64,000 nucleotides of DNA, taken from Anaeromassilibacillus sp001305115. GTDB taxonomy: Bacteria > Bacillota > Clostridia > Oscillospirales > Acutalibacteraceae. Position 1 is the first letter of the stretch; each line of letters opens with the position of its first letter. A program made the position numbers and the translations under genes. Where the stretch lies: assembly GCA_042854365.1 (NCBI GenBank), contig AP031437.1:1426001-1490000 (forward strand), read 5' to 3'. Shown piece by piece: positions 17,526 through 25,594 of this stretch. The notes under the pieces were generated by a model. The model was not told the origin of the DNA and ran no database searches. It worked only from the letters and a program-made list of their open reading frames with translations.

Positions 17526-18266
17526 TTAGCCCGCGACCTCCTCGGCCTCATTTTCTTTTTCCTGTGCCTCAGCAGAGCCCATCTGGCCCTCTCTGCCTTC
17601 GATGATCGCATTTGCCATCGTAGCAGAAATCAGCTTGACAGCGCGGATTGCGTCGTCATTGCCCGGAATGACATAGTCGATTTCGTCCGGATCGCAGTTG
17701 GTGTCAACGATTGCAACGATCGGAATACCGAGCTTCTTTGCCTCAGCAACAGCAATTCTCTCCTTGCGCGGGTCAACAATGAACAGAGCGCCTGGGAGCT
17801 GCTTCATATCCTTAATGCCGCCCATGAATTTTTCCAGCTTTTCGATTTCGAGTTGGAGCTTCGTAACTTCCTTCTTCGGAAGAAGATCGAACGTGCCGTC
17901 GGCTTCCATTGCCTTGAGTTGGTTCAAACGGTCAATTCTGCGGCGAATGGTGCGGAAGTTGGTGAGCATGCCGCCCAACCATCTTGCGTTTACAAAATAA
18001 GCGCCTGCACGCTCTGCCTCGTCGCGAACGGATTCCTGGGCCTGCTTCTTTGTTCCGACAAACAAAACAGATTTGCCTTCCATCGAAAGCTCGCGGATGA
18101 AATTATATGCTTCCTCAAGCTTCTTAACGGTCTTCTGCAGGTCAATGATATAAATACCATTGCGTTCGGTGAAGATATAGGGAGCCATTTTCGGGTTCCA
18201 TCTTCTGGTCTGGTGGCCGAAATGGACGCCGGCCTCCAAAAGCTGTTTCATAGATACAACTGCCAT
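17526..18266 (-). CDS. rpsB: 30S ribosomal protein S2
   Basis: 246-residue small-subunit protein. Seen: VSMKQLLEAGVHFGHQTRRWNPKM at the N terminus (signature part HFGHQTRRWNPKM), ANARWLGG-type FVNARWLGGMLTNF, and PGALFIVDPRKERIAVAEA. ATG at 18266 with AAGGAGG upstream. The C terminus is acidic (AQEKENEAEEVAG), as in related proteins. First gene of rpsB-tsf. Confidence 0.98.
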   Translation of the reverse strand: MAVVSMKQLLEAGVHFGHQTRRWNPKMAPYIFTERNGIYIIDLQKTVKKLEEAYNFIRELSMEGKSVLFVGTKKQAQESVRDEAERAGAYFVNARWLGGMLTNFRTIRRRIDRLNQLKAMEADGTFDLLPKKEVTKLQLEIEKLEKFMGGIKDMKQLPGALFIVDPRKERIAVAEAKKLGIPIVAIVDTNCDPDEIDYVIPGNDDAIRAVKLISATMANAIIEGREGQMGSAEAQEKENEAEEVAG

Positions 18267-18379
18267 GATAAATCCTCCTTGGTTTTTCCTCCGCCGCGTT
18301 TTATTTTAGACGCAGAACCTCAGAGAAAGCTCTCTAAAGCACCGGTTCGTCCAACGCTGGCGTGTGTTTTGCGCGCATT

Positions 18380-18408
18380 ATTATACCACAATCAGACAGA
18401 GATTGCAA
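18380..18408 (-). promoter_or_regulatory. Promoter of rpsB-tsf
   Basis: Minus strand TTGCAA (18403-18408), 17-bp spacer, TATAAT (18380-18385). The roughly 110-base leader contains AGAGAGCTTTCTCT-type pairing near 18325-18340; no known r-protein leader was recognised. Confidence 0.85.
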
Positions 18409-18437
18409 GATTTTTTCAGAATGTTGCCGGATAACGG

Positions 18438-18716
18438 TCAACTTCCAAACATGCGCGGTTTCTTTTTCACTCGATAAAAGTCATTATAACACACCAGAAT
18501 GGTTTCGTCACCAATGACTTCAATATCTTGCCACTTAATGATGATGTCATCCTCACGGCCGAGCAGGCCAAAGAAACGCAGCCGGCCATAAATGACAAGG
18601 GAAAGAACCCGTGCGGTGACGGTATCGATCTCCACATCGCACACATAACCAATACGTGTGCCATCCTTTGTATTGATAACCTCCTTATGCCGCATGTCCG
18701 CGATTCTGCAATTCAT
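18438..18716 (-). CDS. YlmC/YmxH-family sporulation protein (PRC-barrel)
   Basis: 92 residues, single PRC-barrel-like domain: MNCRIADMRHKEVINTKDG..IGYVCDVEID at the N terminus and LVIYGRLRFFGLLGREDDIII. Family members are sporulation-associated small proteins of unknown biochemical function. The start is ATG at 18716 with AGGAGG 8 bases upstream; the longer in-frame extension overlaps ppa on the other strand and is not homologous. It is divergent from ppa and just upstream of the sigG region, which fits sporulation control. Confidence 0.85.
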   Translation of the reverse strand: MNCRIADMRHKEVINTKDGTRIGYVCDVEIDTVTARVLSLVIYGRLRFFGLLGREDDIIIKWQDIEVIGDETILVCYNDFYRVKKKPRMFGS

Positions 18717-18845
18717 GGAACATTCCTCCTGCACTACTGATCGTTTCATATGTATGCACAAACATTTTTTCAAATGCAGAAAACAGATATAACCCATTAG
18801 GAAATCTGTTTTTAATGAATTTGTATAAGGTTTCCGGGAAATTTC

Positions 18846-18874
18846 TTGATTCTTTTTATGCGAAATGATACAAT
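18846..18874 (+). promoter_or_regulatory. Promoter of ppa
   Basis: TTGATT (18846-18851), 17-bp spacer, TACAAT (18869-18874), about 50 bp before the start codon. Confidence 0.75.
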
Positions 18875-18926
18875 ATAAAAGAAATATAGCCGGGATTTGT
18901 ACCGGCGAACTGAAGGAGGAATCGGA

Positions 18927-19457
18927 ATGAATATCTGGCATGATATCTCCCCAAAACGCATAAAAACAGACGATTTCTGTGCAGTTATCGAGATTACAAA
19001 GGGAAGTAAGGCCAAATATGAGCTGGATAAAGAGACGGGATTGCTCTTTTTGGACCGTATCCTGTACACGTCCACACATTATCCAGCAAATTATGGATTT
19101 ATTCCACGAACCTATGCAGAGGACCACGATCCACTCGATGTTTTGGTGCTTTGTTCGGAAAATATCCATCCTTTGTCCTTGGTACGTTGCTATCCGATTG
19201 GTGTAATCAGTATGGAAGACAATGGGCATAAGGATGAAAAGATTATCGCGATTCCATTTAATGACCCGACCTACAACGGCTATAAGGATATCAGCGAGTT
19301 ACCGGCCCATATTTTTGATGAGATGTCCCATTTCTTTTCCGTGTATAAGGCACTTGAGGGGAAAACGACGGCGATCGACAACGTTTGCAGCGTTGATCGT
19401 GCAAAAGAAATCATTCAAGAGAGCATCGAAAGCTATCTGGAAAACTATTGTCGTTGA
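18927..19457 (+). CDS. ppa: Inorganic pyrophosphatase (family I)
   Basis: 176-residue soluble enzyme that hydrolyses pyrophosphate. Seen: EITKGSKAKYELDKETG, HYPANYGFIPRTYAEDHDPLDVLVL with the DxDPxD metal motif, and later MEDNGHKDEKIIAIP. Start ATG at 18927 with AAGGAGGAATCGGA. Single-gene unit with its own promoter and terminator. Firmicutes often use the family II enzyme, so a family I gene is a modest point of note. Confidence 0.96.
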   Translation: MNIWHDISPKRIKTDDFCAVIEITKGSKAKYELDKETGLLFLDRILYTSTHYPANYGFIPRTYAEDHDPLDVLVLCSENIHPLSLVRCYPIGVISMEDNGHKDEKIIAIPFNDPTYNGYKDISELPAHIFDEMSHFFSVYKALEGKTTAIDNVCSVDRAKEIIQESIESYLENYCR

Positions 19458-19509
19458 TGTTGTTTCATTGGACAAGTACGCTTCTATAAAAATTTTTTAA
19501 ATGGGTTTG

Positions 19510-19553
19510 AAACCGGGGAAAAGCCACAGCACACGTGGTTTTTCCCCGGTTTG
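19510..19553 (+). terminator. Terminator of ppa
   Basis: AAACCGGGGAAA.GCCAC / GTGG.TTTCCCCGGTTT stem; the T-run is inside the second arm. Confidence 0.8.
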
Positions 19554-19601
19554 CAATGTCAAAAACAAGCCACTCCACTTGCTTTTTCCTTCCTATCCAG
19601 T

Positions 19602-19630
19602 GCATGTTCCCACCCGATCATGGCAATAAT
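19602..19630 (+). promoter_or_regulatory. Candidate sigma-F-type promoter of sigG
   Basis: GCATG (19602-19606), 15-bp spacer, GGCAATAAT (19622-19630). The -10 fits the sigma-F GGnnAnAnT pattern and the -35 is close to GYATA. In B. subtilis sigG is transcribed by sigma-F in the forespore. It lies 32 bp before the chosen start. Confidence 0.55.
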
Positions 19631-19661
19631 GATTGCGAAAGCCGGATGGGAGGAATGTGCT

Positions 19662-20429
19662 GTGTACAACAAAGTGGACATCTGTGGAGTAAATACTGCA
19701 AAGCTCAAAGTCTTGACGGAAAAGGAAAAAACAGAACTGCTGCGCCGTGTCAAGGAAGGGGATAAGCAGGCAAGGGAAGAATTGATTAATGGAAACCTGC
19801 GGTTGGTCCTCAGTGTTATCCAGCGATTTACAAATCGCGGGGAAAATTTAGACGATCTTTTTCAAGTGGGGTGTATTGGGCTTATCAAAGCAATCGACCA
19901 CTTTGATATGAATCAGGGCGTACGGTTCTCTACCTATGGCGTGCCGATGATTATTGGAGAGATCCGCAGATATTTGCGCGACAACAACAGCATTCGTGTC
20001 AGCCGATCCCTGCGAGATACAGCGTACAAGGCGATGCAGGTGAAAGAAAAGATGACCGCGCAGAACAATCGGGAACCCACGATTGAAGAAATCGCAAAGG
20101 CGCTGGATCTTCCACGGGAAGATGTGGTGTTGGCGTTGGAATCCATTGTGGAGCCGGTATCCCTATATGAACCGGTTTTTTCGGATGGGGGAGATACCAT
20201 TTATGTGATGGATCAGGTGGGCGACAACAACGACGACAACAATTGGTTGGATGAAATTGCTCTAAAAGAAGCGATTAGCGATCTAAGTGATCGGGAAAAA
20301 CGTATTTTAACCATGCGTTTTTTCCAGGGGAAAACCCAGATGGAAGTTGCCTCGGAAATTGGTATCAGCCAGGCGCAGGTCTCTCGCTTGGAAAAAGGGG
20401 CGTTGGGAAAAATAAAAAGGGATATTTAA
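19662..20429 (+). CDS. sigG: RNA polymerase sporulation sigma factor sigma-G
   Basis: 255-residue late forespore sigma factor. The N terminus YNKVDICGVNTAKLKVLTEKEK is the sigma-G signature region (binding site for anti-sigma factors in B. subtilis). Region 2: NLRLVLSVIQRF, LFQVGCIGLIKAIDHFD, and RFSTYGVPMIIGEIRRYLRD. Region 4: GKTQMEVASEIGISQAQVSRLEK. The start is GTG at 19662 after GGGAGG; earlier in-frame ATGs lie within or before the promoter. It stands alone, separated from spoIIGA-sigE. Confidence 0.96.
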   Translation: MYNKVDICGVNTAKLKVLTEKEKTELLRRVKEGDKQAREELINGNLRLVLSVIQRFTNRGENLDDLFQVGCIGLIKAIDHFDMNQGVRFSTYGVPMIIGEIRRYLRDNNSIRVSRSLRDTAYKAMQVKEKMTAQNNREPTIEEIAKALDLPREDVVLALESIVEPVSLYEPVFSDGGDTIYVMDQVGDNNDDNNWLDEIALKEAISDLSDREKRILTMRFFQGKTQMEVASEIGISQAQVSRLEKGALGKIKRDI

Positions 20430-20431
20430 AG

Positions 20432-20484
20432 AAAAGGGGTTCCACAGTCCGATTTTTGAAAATCGGACTGCGGAACCCCTTTTG
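20432..20484. terminator. Bidirectional terminator between sigG and the lysine operon
   Basis: AAAAGGGGTTCC.CAGTCCGATTT pairs with AAATCGGACTG.GGAACCCCTTTT, with runs of A and T on both sides, serving both converging operons. Confidence 0.92.
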
Positions 20485-20504
20485 ATGTAACACATAGGGA
20501 TGCC

Positions 20505-20960
20505 TTAACCAATTTGGTTTTCAATTGATTCCAATGTTTGCTCGAAATCAGCCGCTGTTACAAGCATGGAAATCTCTACATCGGAGGTGCTGATGAGGCG
20601 GATGTCCGTATTGACATCCGCCGCAGCCTTCAAAATTTTGGCCGCGATTCCGGGCGTATTTTTCATATGTTCATCATACACCGCAATCTTGTAGTTCCCA
20701 CTGCTGACGATGGTTTTAATATCGTGATTGTCGTATAGGGCAGAGGTGAATTTTAAAATTTTACCAAGATCTTCGTCATCAATGGTAAACGAGATGGTGG
20801 TATATGCTCCGTGCGTAGGCGCCAGGGAAATCATATCCACATTCACGCCCAAATCCGAGATTTTTTGAAAGATCTTTGCAATGGAGGTGAGCGCCACTGG
20901 ACAATTCTGTAAATTGACCAGAGTGATGTCGCTGAGGGTTGTGATAACCGATTGTTCCAT
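20505..20960 (-). CDS. Free-standing double-ACT-domain protein (aspartokinase regulatory-like)
   Basis: 151 residues made of two ACT domains (about 7-75 and 87-151). The second carries AVYDEHMKNTPGIAAKILKAAADVNTDIRLISTSDVEISMLV, cut here as HMKNTPGIAAKIL and ISTSDVEISMLV, close to the lysine-binding regulatory part of aspartate kinase. There is no kinase domain. It is the last gene of the asd-dapA-dapB operon, 13 bp after dapB, under the lysine riboswitch. It may sense lysine or interact with an aspartokinase encoded elsewhere; that is inference. Confidence 0.85.
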   Translation of the reverse strand: MEQSVITTLSDITLVNLQNCPVALTSIAKIFQKISDLGVNVDMISLAPTHGAYTTISFTIDDEDLGKILKFTSALYDNHDIKTIVSSGNYKIAVYDEHMKNTPGIAAKILKAAADVNTDIRLISTSDVEISMLVTAADFEQTLESIENQIG

Positions 20961-20973
20961 AATCGTATCCCCT

Positions 20974-21726
20974 TTACTTTAATAAGTCAGACATATTATA
21001 GAGTCCGGCGGGCTGTTTTGCCAGGTATACGGCAGCATTGATGGAGCCATTGGCAAAAATCTCCTTTGATTGTGCGGAATGAGAAAGGGTGATGACCTCA
21101 TGCGGTCCAGCAAAAATCACTTCGTGCTCTCCAACGATTGTTCCGCCGCGCACTGAATGCATTCCAATCTCATTCTTATCGCGCTTTTTGCGTTGGGAAT
21201 GGCGATCGTACATATAAGTCATACGGTGATCCTCGACGGAAGAAATGCCGTCCGCAATCATGAGTGCCGTACCGCTGGGGGCGTCGATTTTTTGATTGTG
21301 GTGTTTCTCAATGATTTCAATATCAAAATCTTCGCCCAAAATTTGCGCCGCTTTTTTAGAGAGTTCAATCAAAAGATTGATCCCCAAGCTCATGTTTCCA
21401 GAATAAAAGACAGGGATTTTGTGAGATGCCTGCTTCAATTCATTCACTTGTTCATGGTTATAACCAGTTGTGCAGAGCACTAAAGGGAGCTTACGCTCCA
21501 AGCCAAACTGTAACAGGGGGGTGAGCAAGGCCGGATGGGAGAAATCGATCACAACGTCTGCTTCTTCCCGCACATCGGCAGGAGCAGCATAGACAGGAAA
21601 ATCCCCAAAGGGATCTGTGTGAAGGTCAATACCGGCTACAATTTTACAATCTTCCCGTTCTTTGACACATGCGGCGATCACACGGCCCATTTTACCGTTG
21701 CATCCGCAGAGAAGAATCCTGGTCAT
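20974..21726 (-). CDS. dapB: 4-hydroxy-tetrahydrodipicolinate reductase
   Basis: 250-residue NAD(P)H-dependent enzyme of lysine and diaminopimelate synthesis. Seen: ILLCGCNGKMGRVIA (nucleotide-binding glycine motif), VVIDFSHP, LVLCTTGY, and the substrate/catalytic signature EIIEKHHNQKIDAPSGTA. ATG at 21726, 28 bp after dapA. Diaminopimelate is also needed for the cell wall and dipicolinate for spores. Confidence 0.97.
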   Translation of the reverse strand: MTRILLCGCNGKMGRVIAACVKEREDCKIVAGIDLHTDPFGDFPVYAAPADVREEADVVIDFSHPALLTPLLQFGLERKLPLVLCTTGYNHEQVNELKQASHKIPVFYSGNMSLGINLLIELSKKAAQILGEDFDIEIIEKHHNQKIDAPSGTALMIADGISSVEDHRMTYMYDRHSQRKKRDKNEIGMHSVRGGTIVGEHEVIFAGPHEVITLSHSAQSKEIFANGSINAAVYLAKQPAGLYNMSDLLK

Positions 21727-21754
21727 TTTTTATCCTCCCAAAGGTGATCTTCGT

Positions 21755-22642
21755 TTAGATCAGCTGATATTTTTTTAGAATGGTCCGGAGCTGATTCAGC
21801 GCCGGTTCGCTCATTGTTGTCAGAGGCATCCGGCAGTCGCCTACGTCAAAGCCCATTTCATTCATCGCAGCTTTAACGGGTATGGGATTGACATCCATAA
21901 AGAAAGCGTTCATCAATTCCACATATTTCAGTGTAAGCTCACGGCTCTTAGCCGCATCCCCGGACAGGAACGAAGCGCATAGATCGTGCATCTCCTGCGG
22001 CAAGACATTGGCAAACACCGAGATAACGCCCTTACCACCCAAAGCGAGCATCGGAAGGGTCTGATCGTCATTTCCGGAATAAACGTAAAGATCATCCCCA
22101 CACAGGGCAATCGTCTTAGCTACCGAAGAAATGTCCCCGTTGGCCTCTTTAACTGCATTGATGTTTGGGTGTTTGGAGAGTTCCAAATAGGTCTCCGGTT
22201 TAATGTTGCAGCCTGTACGCGAAGGGACATTGTAGAGGATCATCGGCAGATGAACGCGATCTGCAATGTATGTATAATGCCGTATCAAACCTGTTTGGGA
22301 TGTTTTATTGTAATAGGGTGTCACAGAGAGAAGCGCATCTGCACCCATACGCTCTGCTTCCTGAGAAAGTTGTACTGCATAGGTCGTATCGTTACTGCCT
22401 GTACTGGCGATAACGGGAACACGCTTGTTTACCTTTTGAATGACATATTCCAACGCCTTGCAGTGCTCTTCGTGGTTCAAGACAGGGGATTCACCTGTTG
22501 TCGCACAGGCGATAATCGCGTCCGTGCCGTGGCTGATCTGAAATTCGATCAACTCCCCGTACTTTTCGTAATTGATGGAGCCATCCTTATGCATGGGAGT
22601 GACCAGCGCAACGCCAGAACCGGTGTAGATGAGTTTCTTCAT
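21755..22642 (-). CDS. dapA: 4-hydroxy-tetrahydrodipicolinate synthase
   Basis: 295-residue class I aldolase condensing pyruvate with aspartate semialdehyde. Seen: GVALVTPMHKDGSINYEKY, CATTGESPVLNHEEH, YYNKTSQTGLIRHY, ILYNVPSRTGCNI (catalytic Tyr), and AVKEANGDI with the Schiff-base Lys. ATG at 22642 with GGAGG upstream. Second gene of the lysine-regulated operon, 62 bp after asd. Confidence 0.97.
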   Translation of the reverse strand: MKKLIYTGSGVALVTPMHKDGSINYEKYGELIEFQISHGTDAIIACATTGESPVLNHEEHCKALEYVIQKVNKRVPVIASTGSNDTTYAVQLSQEAERMGADALLSVTPYYNKTSQTGLIRHYTYIADRVHLPMILYNVPSRTGCNIKPETYLELSKHPNINAVKEANGDISSVAKTIALCGDDLYVYSGNDDQTLPMLALGGKGVISVFANVLPQEMHDLCASFLSGDAAKSRELTLKYVELMNAFFMDVNPIPVKAAMNEMGFDVGDCRMPLTTMSEPALNQLRTILKKYQLI

Positions 22643-22704
22643 AGTCGGACCTCCAATTCATTAGTTAACTGAGAATATGTATGTATATTCGTTCCCTTTG
22701 GAAA

Positions 22705-23784
22705 TCAGTCCAAGTATCCCTTTGCACAGAGCAGCTCTGCCATCAGAACAGCGCCGCCAGCGGCGCCTCGCAGCGTATTATGAGAGAGACAGACAAACTT
22801 GATGTCGTACTGGGTATCCGGGCGCAGGCGGCCGATCGAAACGGCCATACCGTTCTCCAAATTGCGATCCAAGCGGGATTGCGGACGGTCATCCTCGCGG
22901 AAATAATGCAAGAACTGCTTCGGCGCGCTCGGCAACTCGAGCTCCTGCGGGATACCTTTATAACTCTCCCAACGGTGGATAATCTCCTCCAGCTCGATTT
23001 TCTTTTCATAAGAGACAAATACGGCTGCGGTATGCCCATCGGAGACCGGCACACGCAGGCACTGGGAGGTGATGCAGGGAGAGGTAGCGTTTACAATTTT
23101 TCCGTCCTCCACATGTCCCCAAATTTTCAGAGGCTCGTTTTCAGATTTTCCTTCTTCTCCACCAATAAAAGGAATCACGTTGTCAAGGCTTTCCGGCCAA
23201 GTTTTAAAGGTTTTTCCAGCGCCGGAAATGGCCTGATACGTGCAAGCCAACACCTTAGTGACATTCAAATCCATTAGTGGGTGAATGGCTGGGACATAGC
23301 TTTGCAAGGAACAATTGGATTTTACAGAAATAAATCCGCGCTTCGTACCAAGACGTTTGCGCTGTGCTTCGATTACAGCAGCGTGATCTGCATTGATCTC
23401 CGGAATAATCATCGGCACATCCGGGGTACCGCGATTTGCACTGTTGTTTGACATAACGGGGCATTCTGCCTTTGCGTAGGCCTCCTCCAATGCCTTGATC
23501 TCGTCCTTGTTCATATTGACGGCACAGAAGACAAAATCTACCAGCGAAGCAACTTTTTCTACATCCGCTGCAGCATCAAAAATGATCATTTCTTTCATGG
23601 ATTCTGGCATGGGGGTACTCATAGCCCAACGTTCGCCCACTGCTTCTTCATAGGTCTTGCCGGCTGAACGGCCGCTTGCGGCGAGCGCCTTTACTTCAAA
23701 CCACGGATGGTTTTCCAGAAGCGTTGCAAAACGTTGTCCAACCATACCTGTAGCTCCAATAATTCCAACTTGATATTTTTTCAT
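22705..23784 (-). CDS. asd: Aspartate-semialdehyde dehydrogenase
   Basis: 359-residue enzyme making the branch-point aldehyde of the lysine, threonine and methionine pathways. Seen: VGIIGATGMVGQRFATLL (NADP loop), NNSANRG, and SVKSNCSLQSYVP with the catalytic Cys, then GLSH-type PVSDGHTAAVFVS. This is the longer archaeal/fungal-like Asd subgroup found in many anaerobes rather than the short E. coli type. Start ATG at 23784 with AGGAGG upstream; a 76-residue upstream extension lies in the RNA leader. First gene of the operon. Confidence 0.95.
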   Translation of the reverse strand: MKKYQVGIIGATGMVGQRFATLLENHPWFEVKALAASGRSAGKTYEEAVGERWAMSTPMPESMKEMIIFDAAADVEKVASLVDFVFCAVNMNKDEIKALEEAYAKAECPVMSNNSANRGTPDVPMIIPEINADHAAVIEAQRKRLGTKRGFISVKSNCSLQSYVPAIHPLMDLNVTKVLACTYQAISGAGKTFKTWPESLDNVIPFIGGEEGKSENEPLKIWGHVEDGKIVNATSPCITSQCLRVPVSDGHTAAVFVSYEKKIELEEIIHRWESYKGIPQELELPSAPKQFLHYFREDDRPQSRLDRNLENGMAVSIGRLRPDTQYDIKFVCLSHNTLRGAAGGAVLMAELLCAKGYLD

Positions 23785-24018
23785 TGTACCATTTCCTCCT
23801 ATATGATGATATGGGAATAGCTGAAAAGAAAGAACCTGACAGAACGAAAAGATACCCCTCCTGAAACAGTCCTTAGAAATGTATCCAGGGCAATCCTTGA
23901 AAGATTGAAATGGCCAGATTGTTTCTTTTCGGTTTGACCGGAACGGCAGCGTCCGGGCGGGCCGCGCGTGTTCCCCTACTGTGTTATGGTGGGACAAATC
24001 TCCCACGTACATAGCGCA
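23785..24018 (-). other. Second leader segment between riboswitch terminator and asd
   Basis: About 230 bases of untranslated RNA remain after the riboswitch terminator. Read on the minus strand they contain GTGGGAGATTTGTCCCAC (a small hairpin) and a GC-rich block around GGCCCGCCCGGACGCTGCCG. No known element was recognised. The AGGAGG for asd is at its 3' end. Confidence 0.5.
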
Positions 24019-24045
24019 ATAAAAAAACCGGTTGAAAACCGGTCA
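24019..24045 (-). terminator. Lysine riboswitch terminator
   Basis: Minus strand ACCGGTTTTCAACCGGT stem followed by TTTTTTTATT, immediately 3' of the lysine aptamer. Confidence 0.92.
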
Positions 24046-24051
24046 TCAAAT

Positions 24052-24262
24052 CAATATAATAGAACTTGCTCGGTATTCCTTACGGACTTTACTGCCGATA
24101 GCGCTCCATCATAAATCTATGATGACAGTTGCAGCGTTCTTCACTCTGCCCCCAGAAGAACGCCGGCCAAACGCCGCTCTCCTTCGGCGGTTTTCCCTTT
24201 CACAGGCGTTCCCGGGCTTTGGCACCCTCCCGCGTGATACTCTTTAAAACCGCACCTCTATC
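24052..24262 (-). promoter_or_regulatory. Lysine riboswitch (L box)
   Basis: On the minus strand the aptamer starts TAGAGGTGCGG, then AGAGTATCACGCGGGAGGGT, GTGAAAGGG, CGCCGAAGGAG, GGGGGCAGAGTG and ends CTGTCATCATAG...TGATGGAGCGCT. The AGAGGTGC, GAAAGG, GCCGAAG, CTGTCAT and TGGAG.GCT pieces are the conserved L-box core in the right order. High lysine should promote the following terminator and shut off asd-dapA-dapB-ACT. Confidence 0.95.
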
Positions 24263-24282
24263 CATCTATTCAAATTATCATC

Positions 24283-24311
24283 ATCATACCATGGGTTTTT
24301 AGGGTTGTCAA
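24283..24311 (-). promoter_or_regulatory. Promoter of the lysine riboswitch operon
   Basis: Minus strand TTGACA (24306-24311), 17-bp spacer, TATGAT (24283-24288), about 20 bp before the aptamer. Confidence 0.85.
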
Positions 24312-24391
24312 TTTATTCTTTGTTAAAGTTTTTCCTCGTTCTTTGTATGGCGGAAAAGAATGAGAATTTATCAATTTTAGGAGAACATAAA

Positions 24392-25483
24392 ATGGAAGAA
24401 ATGAAACGGAATTGGAGCACACATGACTTTTATTACGATCTTCCAAAGGAACAGATCGCTCAGACGCCGCTGGAGCCGAGAGATTCTTCGCGGCTGCTTG
24501 TTTTACATAAGGACACAGGTGAAATGGAGCACCGGCATTTTTTTGATATAATCGATTACTTAAACCCAGGGGATTGCTTGGTTTTAAATGATTCCCGTGT
24601 GCTTCCAGCGAGGCTTTACGGAATCAAGGATGGTACGGGCGCCAAAGTGGAGTTTCTTCTGCTGACGCACCGCGAGGGGGACATTTGGGAAGTGCTGGCA
24701 GGACCGGGTAAGCGTGCAAAACCTGGAACGCATTTTACATTTGGCGACGGCTTGTTGCGTGCAGATGTGTTGGAAGTTGTAGAGGGCGGCAATCGGATTG
24801 TTGAATTTCATTACGAAGGAAACTTTTACGCGATTTTAGATCAAATCGGACAAATGCCGTTGCCCCATTATATTACGGAAGACCTGAAGGACAAGGAACG
24901 CTATCAAAACGTTTATTCCAAAGAGATCGGTTCGGCTGCAGCGCCAACGGCGGGGCTTCATTTTACGCCAGAACTCTTAGAGCGCATCCGAGAAAAAGGA
25001 ATCAAGACGGCTTTTGTGACGCTGCATGTAGGCTTGGGGACATTCCGCCCGGTGACGGTCGAGAATGTTTCAGAGCACAGGATGCATTCGGAACATTATG
25101 CGATAAGTAAAGAGGCAGCCGAACGCATCAATGAGACCAAACGCCACGGTGGCCGCGTGATCGCTGTTGGAACCACAAGCTGCCGTACTTTGGAATCCGT
25201 CGCATTAAAGGAAGGTTGTATTCGAGAGAGCGCCGGATGGACGGATATTTTTATCTATCCCGGCTTTCAATTTCAAGTGCTTGACGGCTTGATTACCAAT
25301 TTTCACCTGCCAGAAAGTACGCTGATTATGTTGGTCTCAGCCCTGGCAGGCTATGACCTTACGATGCAGGCCTATCATACGGCAGTAAAGGAAAAGTACC
25401 GCTTTTTCAGCTTTGGTGATGCGATGTTTATAACAGGCAGGATGCCAGAGCGTAAGGAAGGGGACAAAAAAGCCCAGTTCTAA
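24392..25483 (+). CDS. queA: S-adenosylmethionine:tRNA ribosyltransferase-isomerase
   Basis: 363-residue enzyme that builds epoxyqueuosine on tRNA. Seen: DFYYDLPKEQIAQTPLEPRD at the N terminus, CLVLNDSRVLPARLYG, GSAAAPTAGLHFT, and FITNFHLPESTLIMLVSA-type ITNFHLPESTL. ATG at 24392 with AGGAG upstream. tgt, the preceding enzyme of the pathway and often the next gene, is 15.6 kb away behind a block of ABC transporter genes. Confidence 0.97.
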   Translation: MEEMKRNWSTHDFYYDLPKEQIAQTPLEPRDSSRLLVLHKDTGEMEHRHFFDIIDYLNPGDCLVLNDSRVLPARLYGIKDGTGAKVEFLLLTHREGDIWEVLAGPGKRAKPGTHFTFGDGLLRADVLEVVEGGNRIVEFHYEGNFYAILDQIGQMPLPHYITEDLKDKERYQNVYSKEIGSAAAPTAGLHFTPELLERIREKGIKTAFVTLHVGLGTFRPVTVENVSEHRMHSEHYAISKEAAERINETKRHGGRVIAVGTTSCRTLESVALKEGCIRESAGWTDIFIYPGFQFQVLDGLITNFHLPESTLIMLVSALAGYDLTMQAYHTAVKEKYRFFSFGDAMFITGRMPERKEGDKKAQF

Positions 25484-25517
25484 AAGTACTTTTTTGGGGA
25501 TACGTCCAAATAATAAA

Positions 25518-25563
25518 AGAGCCTGTGGATTCCATTTGACAATGAAATCCACGGGCTTTTTGT
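25518..25563. terminator. Terminator between queA and the first ABC pair
   Basis: AGAGCC.GTGGATT.CATT / AATG.AATCCAC.GGCTTTTT stem with T-rich tails on both strands; queA and the ABC gene converge on it. Confidence 0.88.
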
Positions 25564-25594
25564 CTTTCTCCGCGAAACACAGGGATTATATCCA

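Noticed and set aside
17853..18434. 193-codon plus-strand frame opposite rpsB and its promoter
   Set aside because: It runs across the rpsB promoter and gene; no homology recognised.
21986..22672. 228-codon plus-strand frame opposite dapA
   Set aside because: It is an antisense shadow: dapA has complete motifs and a ribosome site; the plus frame has neither.
24052..24262. Possible T-box or other leader upstream of asd
   Set aside because: No T-box sequence; the conserved L-box core is present in order, so a lysine riboswitch was called.
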